DNA from: a virus
IMG/VR virus record: IMGVR_UViG_3300009790_000034
Coordinates: 1-34,649 of that record
Reading direction: 5' to 3' (one strand)
Length of the DNA stretch: 34,649 bases
Below, piece after piece: positions 8,676 to 17,842 of the stretch (within the stretch, counting starts at the first letter, position 1; each line of letters begins with the position of its first letter). The notes beneath the pieces are model-generated. The model saw nothing but the letters and a program-made list of their open reading frames with translations. It searched no databases and was not told where the DNA came from. The position numbers were made by a program, and so were the translations under genes.

Positions 8676-8936
8676 TTACGCTGTAACTATTTTTACTGCT
8701 CCTGACGTATGATAAATATCACCATTTACTAGACCTGCAGTTTTAGCTGCGGCATTGTTTGCATGATTCCTTGCTAGAAGTGCAGCATTACTAACTTTAG
8801 CTATAGGGCCAACAACTTTGTTGACTTCTGCTATAACTTCATTAACATGTGCATATCTTGCTAAACCATGTTCAGCTCTTGGTGCTTTACCTAAGACAGA
8901 ATCATCTACTACTTGCTTTACTTTATTTACTGCCAT
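8676..8936 (-). CDS. Small capsid-adjacent protein, possible decoration protein (86 aa)
   Basis: Alanine- and valine-rich, with a helical middle ('HVNEVIAEVNKVVGPIAKVS', then 'NAALLARNHANNAAAKTAG') and a short beta tail 'GDIYHTSGAVKIVTA'. That last phrase resembles the end of small head or decoration proteins next to capsid genes in Bacteroidota phages, but no defined family is assigned. The gene is an isolated unit: the capsid terminator and a TTATGTTTAACC leader motif lie just before it and another terminator follows. This arrangement suits a protein made in large amounts, such as a capsid cement or decoration protein. Structural role inferred from position. Confidence 0.5.
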   Translation of the reverse strand: MAVNKVKQVVDDSVLGKAPRAEHGLARYAHVNEVIAEVNKVVGPIAKVSNAALLARNHANNAAAKTAGLVNGDIYHTSGAVKIVTA

Positions 8937-8954
8937 GATATAATCTTTTTTACA

Positions 8955-8966
8955 GGTTAAACATAA
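8955..8966 (-). promoter_or_regulatory. Leader motif TTATGTTTAACC before the 86-residue gene
   Basis: Read leftward, 8966-8955 is TTATGTTTAACC, identical over 12 bases to 28206-28217 on the other strand. It begins right after the T tract of the capsid terminator and ends 18 nt before the ATG at 8936. Confidence 0.55.
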
Positions 8967-8998
8967 AAAAGGAGGAGGGTTAAATCTCCTCCCTTTTA
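8964..8998 (-). terminator. Strong rho-independent terminator after the major capsid gene
   Basis: GGAGGAG (8971-8977) pairs with CTCCTCC (8986-8992) in a 7-bp G/C-rich stem, extended by A-T pairs from flanking A and T runs. On the leftward transcript it is followed by six U residues. It lies 12 nt after the capsid stop codon at 9010. Confidence 0.9.
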
Positions 8999-9009
8999 AT
9001 TAATTAATA

Positions 9010-10626
9010 TTAGAATGATCCTCCTGTAATTGGATTTCTCATTACAATTTTTAGAACTTTACTTGGATCTTTCACCCAGATAGCCGGCATGGTTTGAGTC
9101 ATCATAACTCTATAACCATTAAAGTTACCAGTTGAAGCAAAACCTTGGTTTCTTCCCATGTAGTCCATAGTACCATTTTGGTAGAACCACTTAAGTTGAT
9201 TATCCCAAGATAACTTCAATAAGTGAATGTTATCATTTCCGTTCTCTGTTACATCAAAAATAATGAAGCTGTAAGAACTTAATGGACGTCCGTCAATTAA
9301 TGGGTTCTCAACATCATTAGTATGTAAGTTATCAAATGCTGGATTCAATACAAATTTAACGTTAGCTAAGAATGGAATAGTAAAGCTTGTGTAAGCAAAA
9401 CCAAAATCTAGATCCATTCCAGAACCTTTAACTGCTCCAATATCAGAAGCATTTTGTACTAAACCAGAACCATATACTTCATCAGCAATAGCTTTGTTGA
9501 TCAACTGCATTCCACCAATACCTGTTTGTACAACAAGTGATCTTTGTGGATCTGGACCTTTGAATTCAACTTTACCTTGATAGAAGTTATATAATTCAGA
9601 CTTGAACATATCAAGAGTGAAGGCAGACTTGTTATAAACTCTTTTAAATGAGTTATCTAACTGAGACCATAGACCAACTGATAATCTAATATCATCTGGA
9701 CCATCTTGTCTAATTCTACCACCTTTACCCCACATTAGGTAAGTTTCAATGTCATTAGCAACTTTGCTTAAGTGTGCAGCTTCTAGATTTGTAATGAAAG
9801 ATCTAGTCAATTGACCGCTTTCAAATGCATCTCTAGCACCTGATTTACCCATGCTTGCTACTAGCTCTTCAATAGAGCTTACTGACATATTATCACCTGC
9901 ACCAAAATTTCTCCAAATTTCAGTTACAGGAACTGTTCCGTCTGCATTCAATCCTCCTTTGATCATAAGATCAGCTCTAGAAGAAATTGAATAGTGTACG
10001 TGAGCTTCAGCTCCTCCTACAAAGTTGTAGAATTCTCTGAACCCTGAGCCAGCTTCAATATCACTGAATCTTTCACCATACTCTCCTCTTGCAGAACCTT
10101 TTCTAAAGAATTTAGTTCCAGAAGCTAAGTATTTGTTGTCTAAGATAGCAGCGCTATTATTGTTGACTAATTGTACTGTATAGATGAAACCATCACCTGC
10201 AGGGATAATATCATCTGCTGTGATGTAAAGTTCTACACCGTTATATTTGTCATAAGTGATAATATCACCATGTCCAAATGCACGTTTAGATAATTTAACT
10301 TTAAAGGTGGTTCCATCAACACCTTTAGTTGAGTTTGAAGACTCAATATCCGCCACTATAAATGGTAGATCTTGAGCTACTGGAGTTTGCCATTTGTACT
10401 CGCCTCTAGCGTTGTCCACAAGAATTGTATTCTTTCCACCAAACGAAGCCATTTGATATAGGGGCATTTCAACTTTTTGAGTCATTGCCCATAAATCAAC
10501 GGGACCTAGATCCTGAGGTTCTGCTGAACCTAGCATCGCTGTCAAGTGATAAGAATCAATGTGAGAACTTGCTTTGTAGCTTGTATCTCTTAGGAAAATT
10601 CCATTGTTTAAAACTGGAGTTGCCAT
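9010..10626 (-). CDS. Major capsid protein, probably HK97 fold (538 aa)
   Basis: Called the major capsid protein on size, composition and place. It follows the portal and the acidic scaffold-like gene, is followed at once by the strongest terminator in the window, and is a soluble mixed protein without membrane or signal segments. The N-terminus (MATPVLNNGIFLRDTSYKAS) has no obvious prohead cleavage motif. The middle carries a long helical stretch (~245-310) and the C-terminus is beta-rich ('GFAYTSFTIPFLANVKFVLN', 'YRVMMTQTMPAIWVKDPSKV'), which fits the spine helix and P/A-domain order of HK97-type capsids. The scaffold gene lies 57 nt upstream. A fold comparison would settle the fold. Confidence 0.75.
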   Translation of the reverse strand: MATPVLNNGIFLRDTSYKASSHIDSYHLTAMLGSAEPQDLGPVDLWAMTQKVEMPLYQMASFGGKNTILVDNARGEYKWQTPVAQDLPFIVADIESSNSTKGVDGTTFKVKLSKRAFGHGDIITYDKYNGVELYITADDIIPAGDGFIYTVQLVNNNSAAILDNKYLASGTKFFRKGSARGEYGERFSDIEAGSGFREFYNFVGGAEAHVHYSISSRADLMIKGGLNADGTVPVTEIWRNFGAGDNMSVSSIEELVASMGKSGARDAFESGQLTRSFITNLEAAHLSKVANDIETYLMWGKGGRIRQDGPDDIRLSVGLWSQLDNSFKRVYNKSAFTLDMFKSELYNFYQGKVEFKGPDPQRSLVVQTGIGGMQLINKAIADEVYGSGLVQNASDIGAVKGSGMDLDFGFAYTSFTIPFLANVKFVLNPAFDNLHTNDVENPLIDGRPLSSYSFIIFDVTENGNDNIHLLKLSWDNQLKWFYQNGTMDYMGRNQGFASTGNFNGYRVMMTQTMPAIWVKDPSKVLKIVMRNPITGGSF

Positions 10627-10683
10627 AATTGATTATAGTTTTTAATAGTTAATAATTAATGTTAAATGTAAATATAAAAATTC

Positions 10684-11982
10684 TTAAAATCTTTTAAATA
10701 TGTTTTGTTGTCTTTTTAATTTTTTGCTTCCCCTCTTCACTGAAGTATCTTCTTTTTGTTCTACTCCTAGAGAGCTTCCACCGCTATTTACTTGTTCAGT
10801 CTTTAATTTTCTGACTGTTTTCTCAATTGTTTTCTGAGCTCCTTTTTCCATAATCTTACTTTTATAACCATCTGGATCTTGTAATAACCAAAGGGCTTCA
10901 GATATAAGAGTATAATTAGGCTCTACAAATTGATACTTTTCAAGTAAGTGTCCTAACAGGTTAGTGTTACGTCCACTTACAGAAGGATAATTAGGTTGTA
11001 CAAGTCCATTATATAACATTGACTGAGTCTTTTTATCTATTTTTACATCATTCAAAGCTCCGTCTTTTAATGTATCATATACATTTTGCATATAATCTTT
11101 AGATGCTTGTTCTTGTTGTTTCTTTTTCATTTCCTGCTCTTGCAGTTTTTTTGAAACAACTTTCTCTTGCATCTTTTGTAACTTAGGTTGAAACTTAAGA
11201 GCTTGTTGCTCAAGCTTACCTAGGTCTTTCCAGACTTCTATTTCCTCTGCTATTTCTTCTGTTGTACCATATCCGGTTGCAGAAAGGTATTCATGGATAA
11301 CTCTTTCTTGGCCTCTTTCAGACTTTACATCAATAGTACTAGTTTCTTCAACTTGTGCTAGTGTCTGAAATAAACCTTTAAGATCTTTACCACCATCAAA
11401 TACATATCTTGCAGCAATCTTTAATTCATCAGGCAAACTTTCAAAGAACTTATTAGGAGTCTCTTTTCTAACTTGGTTTGCCTTTTCTTCCATGTTAGCG
11501 TCAATTAACTCCTCCCAATCTTTTGCTGAATACTCAGCTAAAGGTTTATCATCATCAAAAGGAACTATCTTATCTGCTTTTATCAATTTGTTAAAAACAT
11601 CTTCTATTCCTTCTATCTTCTTTCTACCTCTTTTTTTAGTTTCAGTTTCTTCTTCTCCAGCTTCTTCATCTAAAGAATCTAAAACATCATCTAATGTTGC
11701 AGTTGTTTCCTCTTTCTTTTCTTCTGCTTTAGGTTCCTCTTTAGCTTCTTCAGCTTTTGGTTCCTCAGTATCAGATTCTTCAACTGCAGGCTTTTCAGCC
11801 TTTACCTTAGGTTTTTCTGTGAAATCCAAATCAACTTCTTCTTTCTTAGAAAAAATACTCTTAGGTTGTTTTGTTTCTGGAGTTACTATTGCGTCAGCAT
11901 CTGGTGCTGCAGCAAATAACTCATCTATGTTAATGTCCACCTTTTCAACAGTAGTGTCCTGCGTTTTATTTTCTTGTGCCAT
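10684..11982 (-). CDS. Putative capsid scaffolding / head assembly protein (432 aa)
   Basis: The first ~120 residues are low-complexity and very acidic, made of Glu, Lys, Ala and Pro ('EEPKAEEAKEEPKAEEKKEE'). A basic patch follows (TKKRGRKK, ~residue 115). Residues ~240-310 form a long Gln/Lys/Glu coiled coil ('QPKLQKMQEKVVSKKLQEQE'), and the C-terminus is strongly basic (KKLKRQQNIFKRF). Disordered acidic start, coiled coil and basic tail, placed between portal and capsid genes, are the usual features of phage scaffolding proteins, where the basic end contacts the capsid shell. No protease motif is visible. The gene starts a unit after a 138-nt gap. Confidence 0.6.
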   Translation of the reverse strand: MAQENKTQDTTVEKVDINIDELFAAAPDADAIVTPETKQPKSIFSKKEEVDLDFTEKPKVKAEKPAVEESDTEEPKAEEAKEEPKAEEKKEETTATLDDVLDSLDEEAGEEETETKKRGRKKIEGIEDVFNKLIKADKIVPFDDDKPLAEYSAKDWEELIDANMEEKANQVRKETPNKFFESLPDELKIAARYVFDGGKDLKGLFQTLAQVEETSTIDVKSERGQERVIHEYLSATGYGTTEEIAEEIEVWKDLGKLEQQALKFQPKLQKMQEKVVSKKLQEQEMKKKQQEQASKDYMQNVYDTLKDGALNDVKIDKKTQSMLYNGLVQPNYPSVSGRNTNLLGHLLEKYQFVEPNYTLISEALWLLQDPDGYKSKIMEKGAQKTIEKTVRKLKTEQVNSGGSSLGVEQKEDTSVKRGSKKLKRQQNIFKRF

Positions 11983-12120
11983 AATTGTTGGTTTTAATTA
12001 TTAATAATATTATGTACATATACAATATAAGAATTAATATTGACATGTAAACTTATAATATTTGATTATTTAAAACATTTTACGCAATATATAGCTAACA
12101 TCAAAAAAAATTTTTACAAA

Positions 12121-14856
12121 TTAACTTTCTTTGTCATATTTGTTTTTATTCTCTCTGGCTATTTGTAGTTGTTTATCAGCAATATCACGTTGTGTAGCTA
12201 ACTTTTCTCTGTCTATTTGTAATTTAGCTTGGGCTTGAGCATTCTTTTGAGCATTCTGCTCTCTTTTCATGTTCATTTGCTCTCTATACTGTGAAGTTTT
12301 TTGTATGTCTTTTAACGCATCTTGATAATCTGACTGCTTGTTTTCATTAAGATCCATCATAGAACCATAACCTGCAGCTCTAATTTCAGCAACTGTAATA
12401 TTATTTTGTCTTTCCTTATCAGCTTCATTTGATTGGAATTGAAGTTTAAGTTGATTCTCTTCAGCTTGAGCTTTAATTTGTTCTTCTTGCATTTGTCTTT
12501 GTTGCTGCATTTCTTGCTGTTTCATAGCTTGAGTCTTTTGCTCAGAGTCTTTAAGGATATCAGTTACTTCTGCAATTGAATCTGCTTTAAGTATATTACC
12601 TAAATCATAAATACTTGCACCTGTAGTATTATTAGTTAGTGCCATTTGTTTTAATTGTTCTAATACTTGTCTATGATTTGTTCTTGTAGTAGCAAAAATA
12701 TTAAAGTCTCTCATAAGTAAATCTGTACCGTTCATTGTAAAATTAACTTTTTCAGCTGCTGTAGAAATGTATTGTAACCTTAAACTTGGAGTGTTACTGT
12801 AGTAATACTGAGCCAAATCAGTTCTCATTTTGTGTACTCTTGGCATAAGATTATCTGAATGATTTATAAAATAAGTCTCAGTTTGTGCAAATGACTGCTG
12901 TAATGCTTGTGTAACACCAGTAGCTGTTTGTTGAGCTACAGGACCTCCAAGTCTTTGTGGGTTAATTCCTATTGCCTCAAAAGCTTGAGACTTGAAATAA
13001 TTTGCTAGTTGTATCCTTGACATTAATCTATTAGTCTGCTCCATGTTTAGAGTTTGATAATGATTAAAGTTAGTTGCATTTTCTGTATTTGTTATTGATG
13101 TATCAAGCGGTAACATTTGAAAATCTTTCATTGCTACATATGCTTTAGCATAATTATTTTTACCCCAGTCTTCCCCCATACCATGACGTGGTAAAGCATT
13201 CTGGTCAAACATAATAATTGTACCTAGTTCATCAACTAATATATCTGCTATTTGATTATTTACCATGTTATAACCAACTTGATAAGCTTTCATTAAATCT
13301 ACTAATGATGTAGATCTAGTGTTTCTATCAGAAAATACTCTACCTTCTACAGGTAGTTTACATCCATATAAAGTTTTATCTCCTTTAAATTGGAATGGTA
13401 TTCTTCCTGGCTTAACTCTATCAATCCCTAAATAGATAGGATCAACATTATTACCCATTTCAGAACGCCATCCTGTAGGTGAGTTTGGTCCTATTTTTAC
13501 TCCACCCCATACTTCATTAATCCAAATATAGTCTACATGTTCTCCTTCTAATAAATTTTCTTTTGTTTTGTTTTTGATTAACGTAGTATCATATACAGGT
13601 TTCATTGTTACTTTAAAAGTCTCATCTATTAATTCCTGCATAACAGTTCCGTCTTTCTTTATACAGGTAAGATGTCCAACCTTCCTTTGCGTTTTCCAGT
13701 AGACAGTGGTTACACGCATAAGATCACCCTCTCCCCATTGCATGACGTCTTCCCCTTCATTTAGAATTGCACTTACTATATCCCCGCCTCTGGCTGGATC
13801 ATCTGACCAATTACTTATATATCTTCTAAAGTTTAAACTTGGAGAGTTTGTATTCCATGCATGTGATCTAGTAGCATCATAGTATGCACCATCATTCTGA
13901 TATCCATTAACTTGATACATGGCAGATCTAGCTGGATATATTTTGTTTAAAGACTTCAATTGTTTTTCATTCATTAAGTACCCGTACTTATCAATAACAT
14001 CTGCAACAGTCATAAGGTCCATTTTACCTGCATAGTTTGAATCAGATATATATCTTGTTTCTGGAGACTTTTGGTAGAAGGTAAGAACAGGATTCCACAG
14101 TTCAACATCATAATCATCCTCTAACATTCTAAAATGCCAAAATTCTCTATCAGCAATAAGCATATCTTTAAATGCTCTTTCTTCAAGCTCTTGCATTTTA
14201 AATCTTTCTACGTCTACATTCATTTGATGTGTAGCCCATTCCTCAACCATACTTCTATAAGACTTACTAAAGAAGTCTTCTATTTCTGGTAGTGATTTCA
14301 TCTTCTGAGGATCCATCATTTCTTTTGCTTCTTCTGACTCAGGATTAAGACCCATTTCTAACATCTTCATCAATTGTTTATTTGATGCATCTGCAAGTAA
14401 GTTCTCTTCTACAAGTGCTCTTTTTGATTCTAACATCTCATTGTATGATGTGTCATCTACAGCTCTGAATTGAACTTTTGAAAATCTTTTTGAAAACTCT
14501 CCACCTAATACATTAATTACATTTGGGATAATAGGATAAAACTTTAATTCAAGTGCAGACTCATCTTCTTTAGTTAAAACATCCATAAGGTCTTTATGGT
14601 CATTATCTTCTTCAATGATGTAGTCTTTCTTGTCTATAATACCTTTAGCAAGTTTATAGTTCTTTAATAGCTTTCTTGCATTTCTACGTAAGAATTCCAT
14701 TCCTTGTAACTCAAGCCAATCTAAGTTCCAAGCTGACCAGTCATCATTTTTCTTGTTAGCCGGTAAAAACTGGATTGGTTGTGTTAAGGATGAAGATACA
14801 TGACCTCCCTCTTTTTTGGCTCCTGCCTTGAGTTGCATTGCGTTAAATACTCTCAT
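12121..14856 (-). CDS. Portal protein (911 aa)
   Basis: A long protein between the terminase and the scaffold/capsid genes, the usual place of the portal, through which DNA enters the head. The N-terminal 130 residues hold a helical wing-like start ('LDWLELQGMEFLRRNARKLL', 'FYPIIPNVINVLGGEFSKRF'). The middle is mixed and the region ~560-680 is helical ('MVNNQIADILVDELGTIIMF', 'QALQQSFAQTETYFINHSDN'). The last ~150 residues form a Gln/Lys/Glu coiled coil ('MKQQEMQQQRQMQEEQIKAQ'), consistent with a long barrel projecting into the capsid as in P22-type portals. At 911 residues it is larger than most portals (about 450-750). It starts 1 nt after the terminase stop codon. Confidence 0.85.
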   Translation of the reverse strand: MRVFNAMQLKAGAKKEGGHVSSSLTQPIQFLPANKKNDDWSAWNLDWLELQGMEFLRRNARKLLKNYKLAKGIIDKKDYIIEEDNDHKDLMDVLTKEDESALELKFYPIIPNVINVLGGEFSKRFSKVQFRAVDDTSYNEMLESKRALVEENLLADASNKQLMKMLEMGLNPESEEAKEMMDPQKMKSLPEIEDFFSKSYRSMVEEWATHQMNVDVERFKMQELEERAFKDMLIADREFWHFRMLEDDYDVELWNPVLTFYQKSPETRYISDSNYAGKMDLMTVADVIDKYGYLMNEKQLKSLNKIYPARSAMYQVNGYQNDGAYYDATRSHAWNTNSPSLNFRRYISNWSDDPARGGDIVSAILNEGEDVMQWGEGDLMRVTTVYWKTQRKVGHLTCIKKDGTVMQELIDETFKVTMKPVYDTTLIKNKTKENLLEGEHVDYIWINEVWGGVKIGPNSPTGWRSEMGNNVDPIYLGIDRVKPGRIPFQFKGDKTLYGCKLPVEGRVFSDRNTRSTSLVDLMKAYQVGYNMVNNQIADILVDELGTIIMFDQNALPRHGMGEDWGKNNYAKAYVAMKDFQMLPLDTSITNTENATNFNHYQTLNMEQTNRLMSRIQLANYFKSQAFEAIGINPQRLGGPVAQQTATGVTQALQQSFAQTETYFINHSDNLMPRVHKMRTDLAQYYYSNTPSLRLQYISTAAEKVNFTMNGTDLLMRDFNIFATTRTNHRQVLEQLKQMALTNNTTGASIYDLGNILKADSIAEVTDILKDSEQKTQAMKQQEMQQQRQMQEEQIKAQAEENQLKLQFQSNEADKERQNNITVAEIRAAGYGSMMDLNENKQSDYQDALKDIQKTSQYREQMNMKREQNAQKNAQAQAKLQIDREKLATQRDIADKQLQIARENKNKYDKES

Positions 14857-14857
14857 G

Positions 14858-17038
14858 CTATTTTATATTTTTAAATCCTGATCTTTTTTTGGTTCTTCCT
14901 ATGCCTTTATTACGTCCAATATTTCTAAACGGACTATACTTTAATTTATACAAATTTTCTTGATTATCCAAGGATTTTGATGTTGATTCACTCCTTTTAA
15001 GGTATCCTCTATTAGATTGTTGTACTTTTGCAAAAGCTATTAATGCAGAGAAAGCCACAAGTCTATCTACGTTAAGTCCAGGAAAATAAGCTAACATTTC
15101 TTTTATAAGCATAGGATCTGGAATTCTTTCTATACCTAATGTTTGACTAATAACAGAACCATTTATATCAGTTTCTTCATCAATTTGTTCTCTTATAAAT
15201 TCTATTGCATATGATATTAAATGATTTTTAAAAAGTGTTCCTGTATTCTTCCATCCATATTCTTGGTATACTGTTCTATTTGAACCAAGATCTTTTAAAA
15301 ACAAAATTTGTTGTTTAGGTACTAACCATTTTTGTTTTCTTTTAGCAATCATATGTTGTATAAATAAGGATATGTTATTCTCTACAACTGTCCATGCTTT
15401 GTACCATTCAATAATTTTTTCTAGTTGCTCATGAGTTTTGTTTATATCATCATACCTACCACACCAGGCAGCAACAATTTTATCTTTTTCTATAATAGTT
15501 TCTATACCATCTGGTGTTTCTCTTCTAATCTCAACAGGATTTTTATAAACAAATATACTACACAAAGAATCTGATGTAGTTGTTTTACCTTCTGACACAG
15601 GGTCAACAGAAGCATAGTACATTCCAAAATCAGGATTTTTTACAGGTCTTTCCCAGACAACTAATACTCCTTCTTTGTTACTGGCCTTTTTATCTACAGG
15701 AAATTTGCTAATAGGTAATCTATTACTTCTTTTAGCTACTATACCTTCTTGTTCCATTTCTAATTCTATATGCTCATAGCTATAGTCTTTGTCAATTATT
15801 TTTCTCATTTGCTTTTGCAGTATACCTTGAGGGAATATAGATTGTTTTCTGTAAGCAAAAGCTTCTGCTATATTCATAGGCTTTTGAGAAATTCTAAGCT
15901 GAAACTGTTCAGGGGATAATTCTGCCTTCCATCTTTCTCTTTCTATGCGTATAGATTCAAGTGCTTCTTCTATTTTACTATTTCCAAAATCATCAATATA
16001 AGGAGGCATTGACCATTGTTCTGGTATAAACAGTCCTGCAAGTCCTGAAGTGCCATCAGCGTCCATTAAATCAGTTTCTACGGCATATATATCATTCACT
16101 GTAGGATTAAGAATCATTTCCTTAAGTGGGTTACATTGTTCAAGATCACCAACTGAACCAGCAGCTATAAACATACCGGTTGTCATCATACCTGAAGACA
16201 TAGCGGGTCTTAAATATTCATAGGTATCCATCATCTTTGGAGCAATACCTGCTTCCTCATGAAAAAAGTAAGTTGTAGGTCCACCTACTCCAGTTGTTGC
16301 ATTTTTTTCAAATGATGCTCCTTGAATTTTAGATTTTAAACCACGTGCTGTTTTTCTATTGTTTACACGGACTTCAATCTTCTGCTCCCATAATAAAACT
16401 TTTTCTGGTGTTGATGGTCTATACCAAGCTGTATGTTCATTAAGAAATGTTTTGTACTCATCTAAAAACTTCCAAGAACCTTTGTCATTTATGTAATCTT
16501 TTAGTGATGCACCTATCTTACACACAGACCCTTCTTCAAACCAATAAGTATTTATAACCTTGGCCATATGAAAATATGATGATGCTATCTGACGTTTCTT
16601 TAATATTGCACAGTGTTTATTATTAAGCTCTGCTAATATTTCATATAAAGCCATATGGTACTGGGCATCTCTAACTTTTGCAAAACCATATTTTTTTTCT
16701 TCTTTATCATATATAGGCAAAAAATTAAGCCACATATAATAATCTCTAGTTATAAACCAAGTTTTTTTATTTACTGTGTATATTACACCATTTCTGCATT
16801 TCTTTTTCTGATCATCCCAATATGCCATAAAGTCTTTAGACCTAAAAGGAGAACCACAATAAAATCCATCTTTGTTAAATCTGCGTGCTTCTGCATTAAA
16901 AATAAAAGCAGTCTCATCAAAATCATATTTACCTGGTTCAGAAAAAATAGACAATACAAATTTGGCTAAGTCTTCTTCAGACTTAAATTCAGTGGCAGTC
17001 CACTCTCCATCTTTGTATGTAGGGATAGATTTACTCAT
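14858..17038 (-). CDS. terL: Terminase large subunit (726 aa)
   Basis: The DNA-packaging motor and head-filling nuclease. The ATPase part shows a Walker A-like segment KKRQIASSYFH (~147-157) lacking the usual GK[ST], and a Walker B segment YFFHEEAG (257-264) with the catalytic Glu. The RNase H-like nuclease follows with acidic residues in SVDP (D479), VVENN (E553) and NVDRLVAFSALIAFA (D658). Order, spacing and length match large terminases. The C-terminus is basic (RNIGRNKGIGRTKKRSGFK), perhaps contacting DNA or the portal. Its ATGAGTAA start overlaps the GroES-like gene by 8 nt and the portal starts 1 nt after its stop, so packaging and portal genes are tightly coupled. No small terminase gene was recognised nearby. 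Confidence 0.92.
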   Translation of the reverse strand: MSKSIPTYKDGEWTATEFKSEEDLAKFVLSIFSEPGKYDFDETAFIFNAEARRFNKDGFYCGSPFRSKDFMAYWDDQKKKCRNGVIYTVNKKTWFITRDYYMWLNFLPIYDKEEKKYGFAKVRDAQYHMALYEILAELNNKHCAILKKRQIASSYFHMAKVINTYWFEEGSVCKIGASLKDYINDKGSWKFLDEYKTFLNEHTAWYRPSTPEKVLLWEQKIEVRVNNRKTARGLKSKIQGASFEKNATTGVGGPTTYFFHEEAGIAPKMMDTYEYLRPAMSSGMMTTGMFIAAGSVGDLEQCNPLKEMILNPTVNDIYAVETDLMDADGTSGLAGLFIPEQWSMPPYIDDFGNSKIEEALESIRIERERWKAELSPEQFQLRISQKPMNIAEAFAYRKQSIFPQGILQKQMRKIIDKDYSYEHIELEMEQEGIVAKRSNRLPISKFPVDKKASNKEGVLVVWERPVKNPDFGMYYASVDPVSEGKTTTSDSLCSIFVYKNPVEIRRETPDGIETIIEKDKIVAAWCGRYDDINKTHEQLEKIIEWYKAWTVVENNISLFIQHMIAKRKQKWLVPKQQILFLKDLGSNRTVYQEYGWKNTGTLFKNHLISYAIEFIREQIDEETDINGSVISQTLGIERIPDPMLIKEMLAYFPGLNVDRLVAFSALIAFAKVQQSNRGYLKRSESTSKSLDNQENLYKLKYSPFRNIGRNKGIGRTKKRSGFKNIK

Positions 17039-17309
17039 TTACTAAAACAGCAAATATATCACCTGCTGCTATTAGTAAGTGATCTTCTCCTTCATGTTTC
17101 ATTTTAGTAGGTAATGCATAGTCTGCATATTGTACTAAATCACCTACCTCTACCTCATCAACTTCTTTACCAACTGCAATTACATGGCCTTTAAGTTCAT
17201 CTTCTCTTTGACTTTCGGGTATCATAATGCTAGTTCCTGCAAAGTATGCATCTGCATCTTTCTTTTTGATAAGTACTCTTTTACCTACTGGTATTACTTT
17301 GGTTTTCAT
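17031..17309 (-). CDS. GroES-like co-chaperonin (92 aa)
   Basis: Matches the length and plan of GroES (about 95 residues). It has an N-terminal strand 'VIPVGKRVLIKK', a mobile loop 'AYFAGTSIMIPESQREDE' whose hydrophobic SIMIP corresponds to the GroEL-binding IVL of GroES, then 'LKGHVIAVGKEVDEVEVGDL', and the closing 'LLIAAGDIFAVLV'. Known phage co-chaperonins (T4 gp31 and relatives) replace host GroES so that GroEL can fold the phage capsid protein. The place next to terminase and portal fits a head-assembly role. It overlaps terL by 8 nt and lies 14 nt after the 172-residue gene. No GroEL-like gene is in view, so the host chaperonin is the probable partner. Confidence 0.9.
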   Translation of the reverse strand: MKTKVIPVGKRVLIKKKDADAYFAGTSIMIPESQREDELKGHVIAVGKEVDEVEVGDLVQYADYALPTKMKHEGEDHLLIAAGDIFAVLVNE

Positions 17310-17323
17310 AATTTAAATTTAAT

Positions 17324-17842
17324 TTACATTTGATCATAAGCAAGGCCTTGTCCACCACGGACAGAACTTTCTTGCTCAGATTTCATATCAGTAAATGCTC
17401 CTTTGTATGATTGTCTAATTTGTTCAAACTTAGCAGCAGCATTTACCATTGAGTTAATATTACCGTCTCTTCCATGCTCTATCTGTGTGACTTCCATATA
17501 CTTAGCAAGTCTATCAAGCATAGATTTGATACCTACGTATGCTCTATACGTTGGTGTTTCATATAATTTTTTGCACATATCTAATGCATATCTAATTTTA
17601 GGGTCTTCAGTAGACTCCTCTAATTCTATTTCTTCAATTATAATATCTTCCTTTTCATGTTCTGGTAAATTAAAAAAAGGATTTAAATCCGGATTAGGGC
17701 ATGACATATAAAACAAATATTGATATACTTGCATATATGTATCAGGATAAGTTTTCATTATTTCTTTTAAAAACTTTATTGTATAACAGTGTTCCGTAGG
17801 AACTGCTTTACCATTTTGTATATCAAATATTCTAACAATCAT
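17324..17842 (-). CDS. Conserved-looking hypothetical protein upstream of groES/terL (172 aa)
   Basis: Not recognised. It is helix-rich with an acidic centre ('EKEDIIIEEIELEESTEDP') and a C-terminal half ('VNAAAKFEQIRQSYKGAFTD' ... 'GGQGLAYDQM') that looks like an oligomerising helix with a flexible tail. Its position just upstream of the co-chaperonin and large terminase is where a small terminase subunit is often found. However, no helix-turn-helix DNA-binding domain is evident and the length fits only loosely. Small terminase or packaging accessory is a guess from place. Its start overlaps the 49-codon gene by 11 nt. Confidence 0.5.
   Translation of the reverse strand: MIVRIFDIQNGKAVPTEHCYTIKFLKEIMKTYPDTYMQVYQYLFYMSCPNPDLNPFFNLPEHEKEDIIIEEIELEESTEDPKIRYALDMCKKLYETPTYRAYVGIKSMLDRLAKYMEVTQIEHGRDGNINSMVNAAAKFEQIRQSYKGAFTDMKSEQESSVRGGQGLAYDQM

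Noticed and set aside
11492-12004. Rightward Ser-rich frame opposite the scaffold gene
   Set aside because: Serine runs mirror the Glu/Lys codons of the acidic scaffold region on the other strand; it is a composition artefact.
9010-17038. Firm assignment to crAss-like phages
   Set aside because: The gene order and HU/IHF-like gene are suggestive, but the RNA polymerase and tail hallmark genes are outside the window and no sequence comparison could be run.
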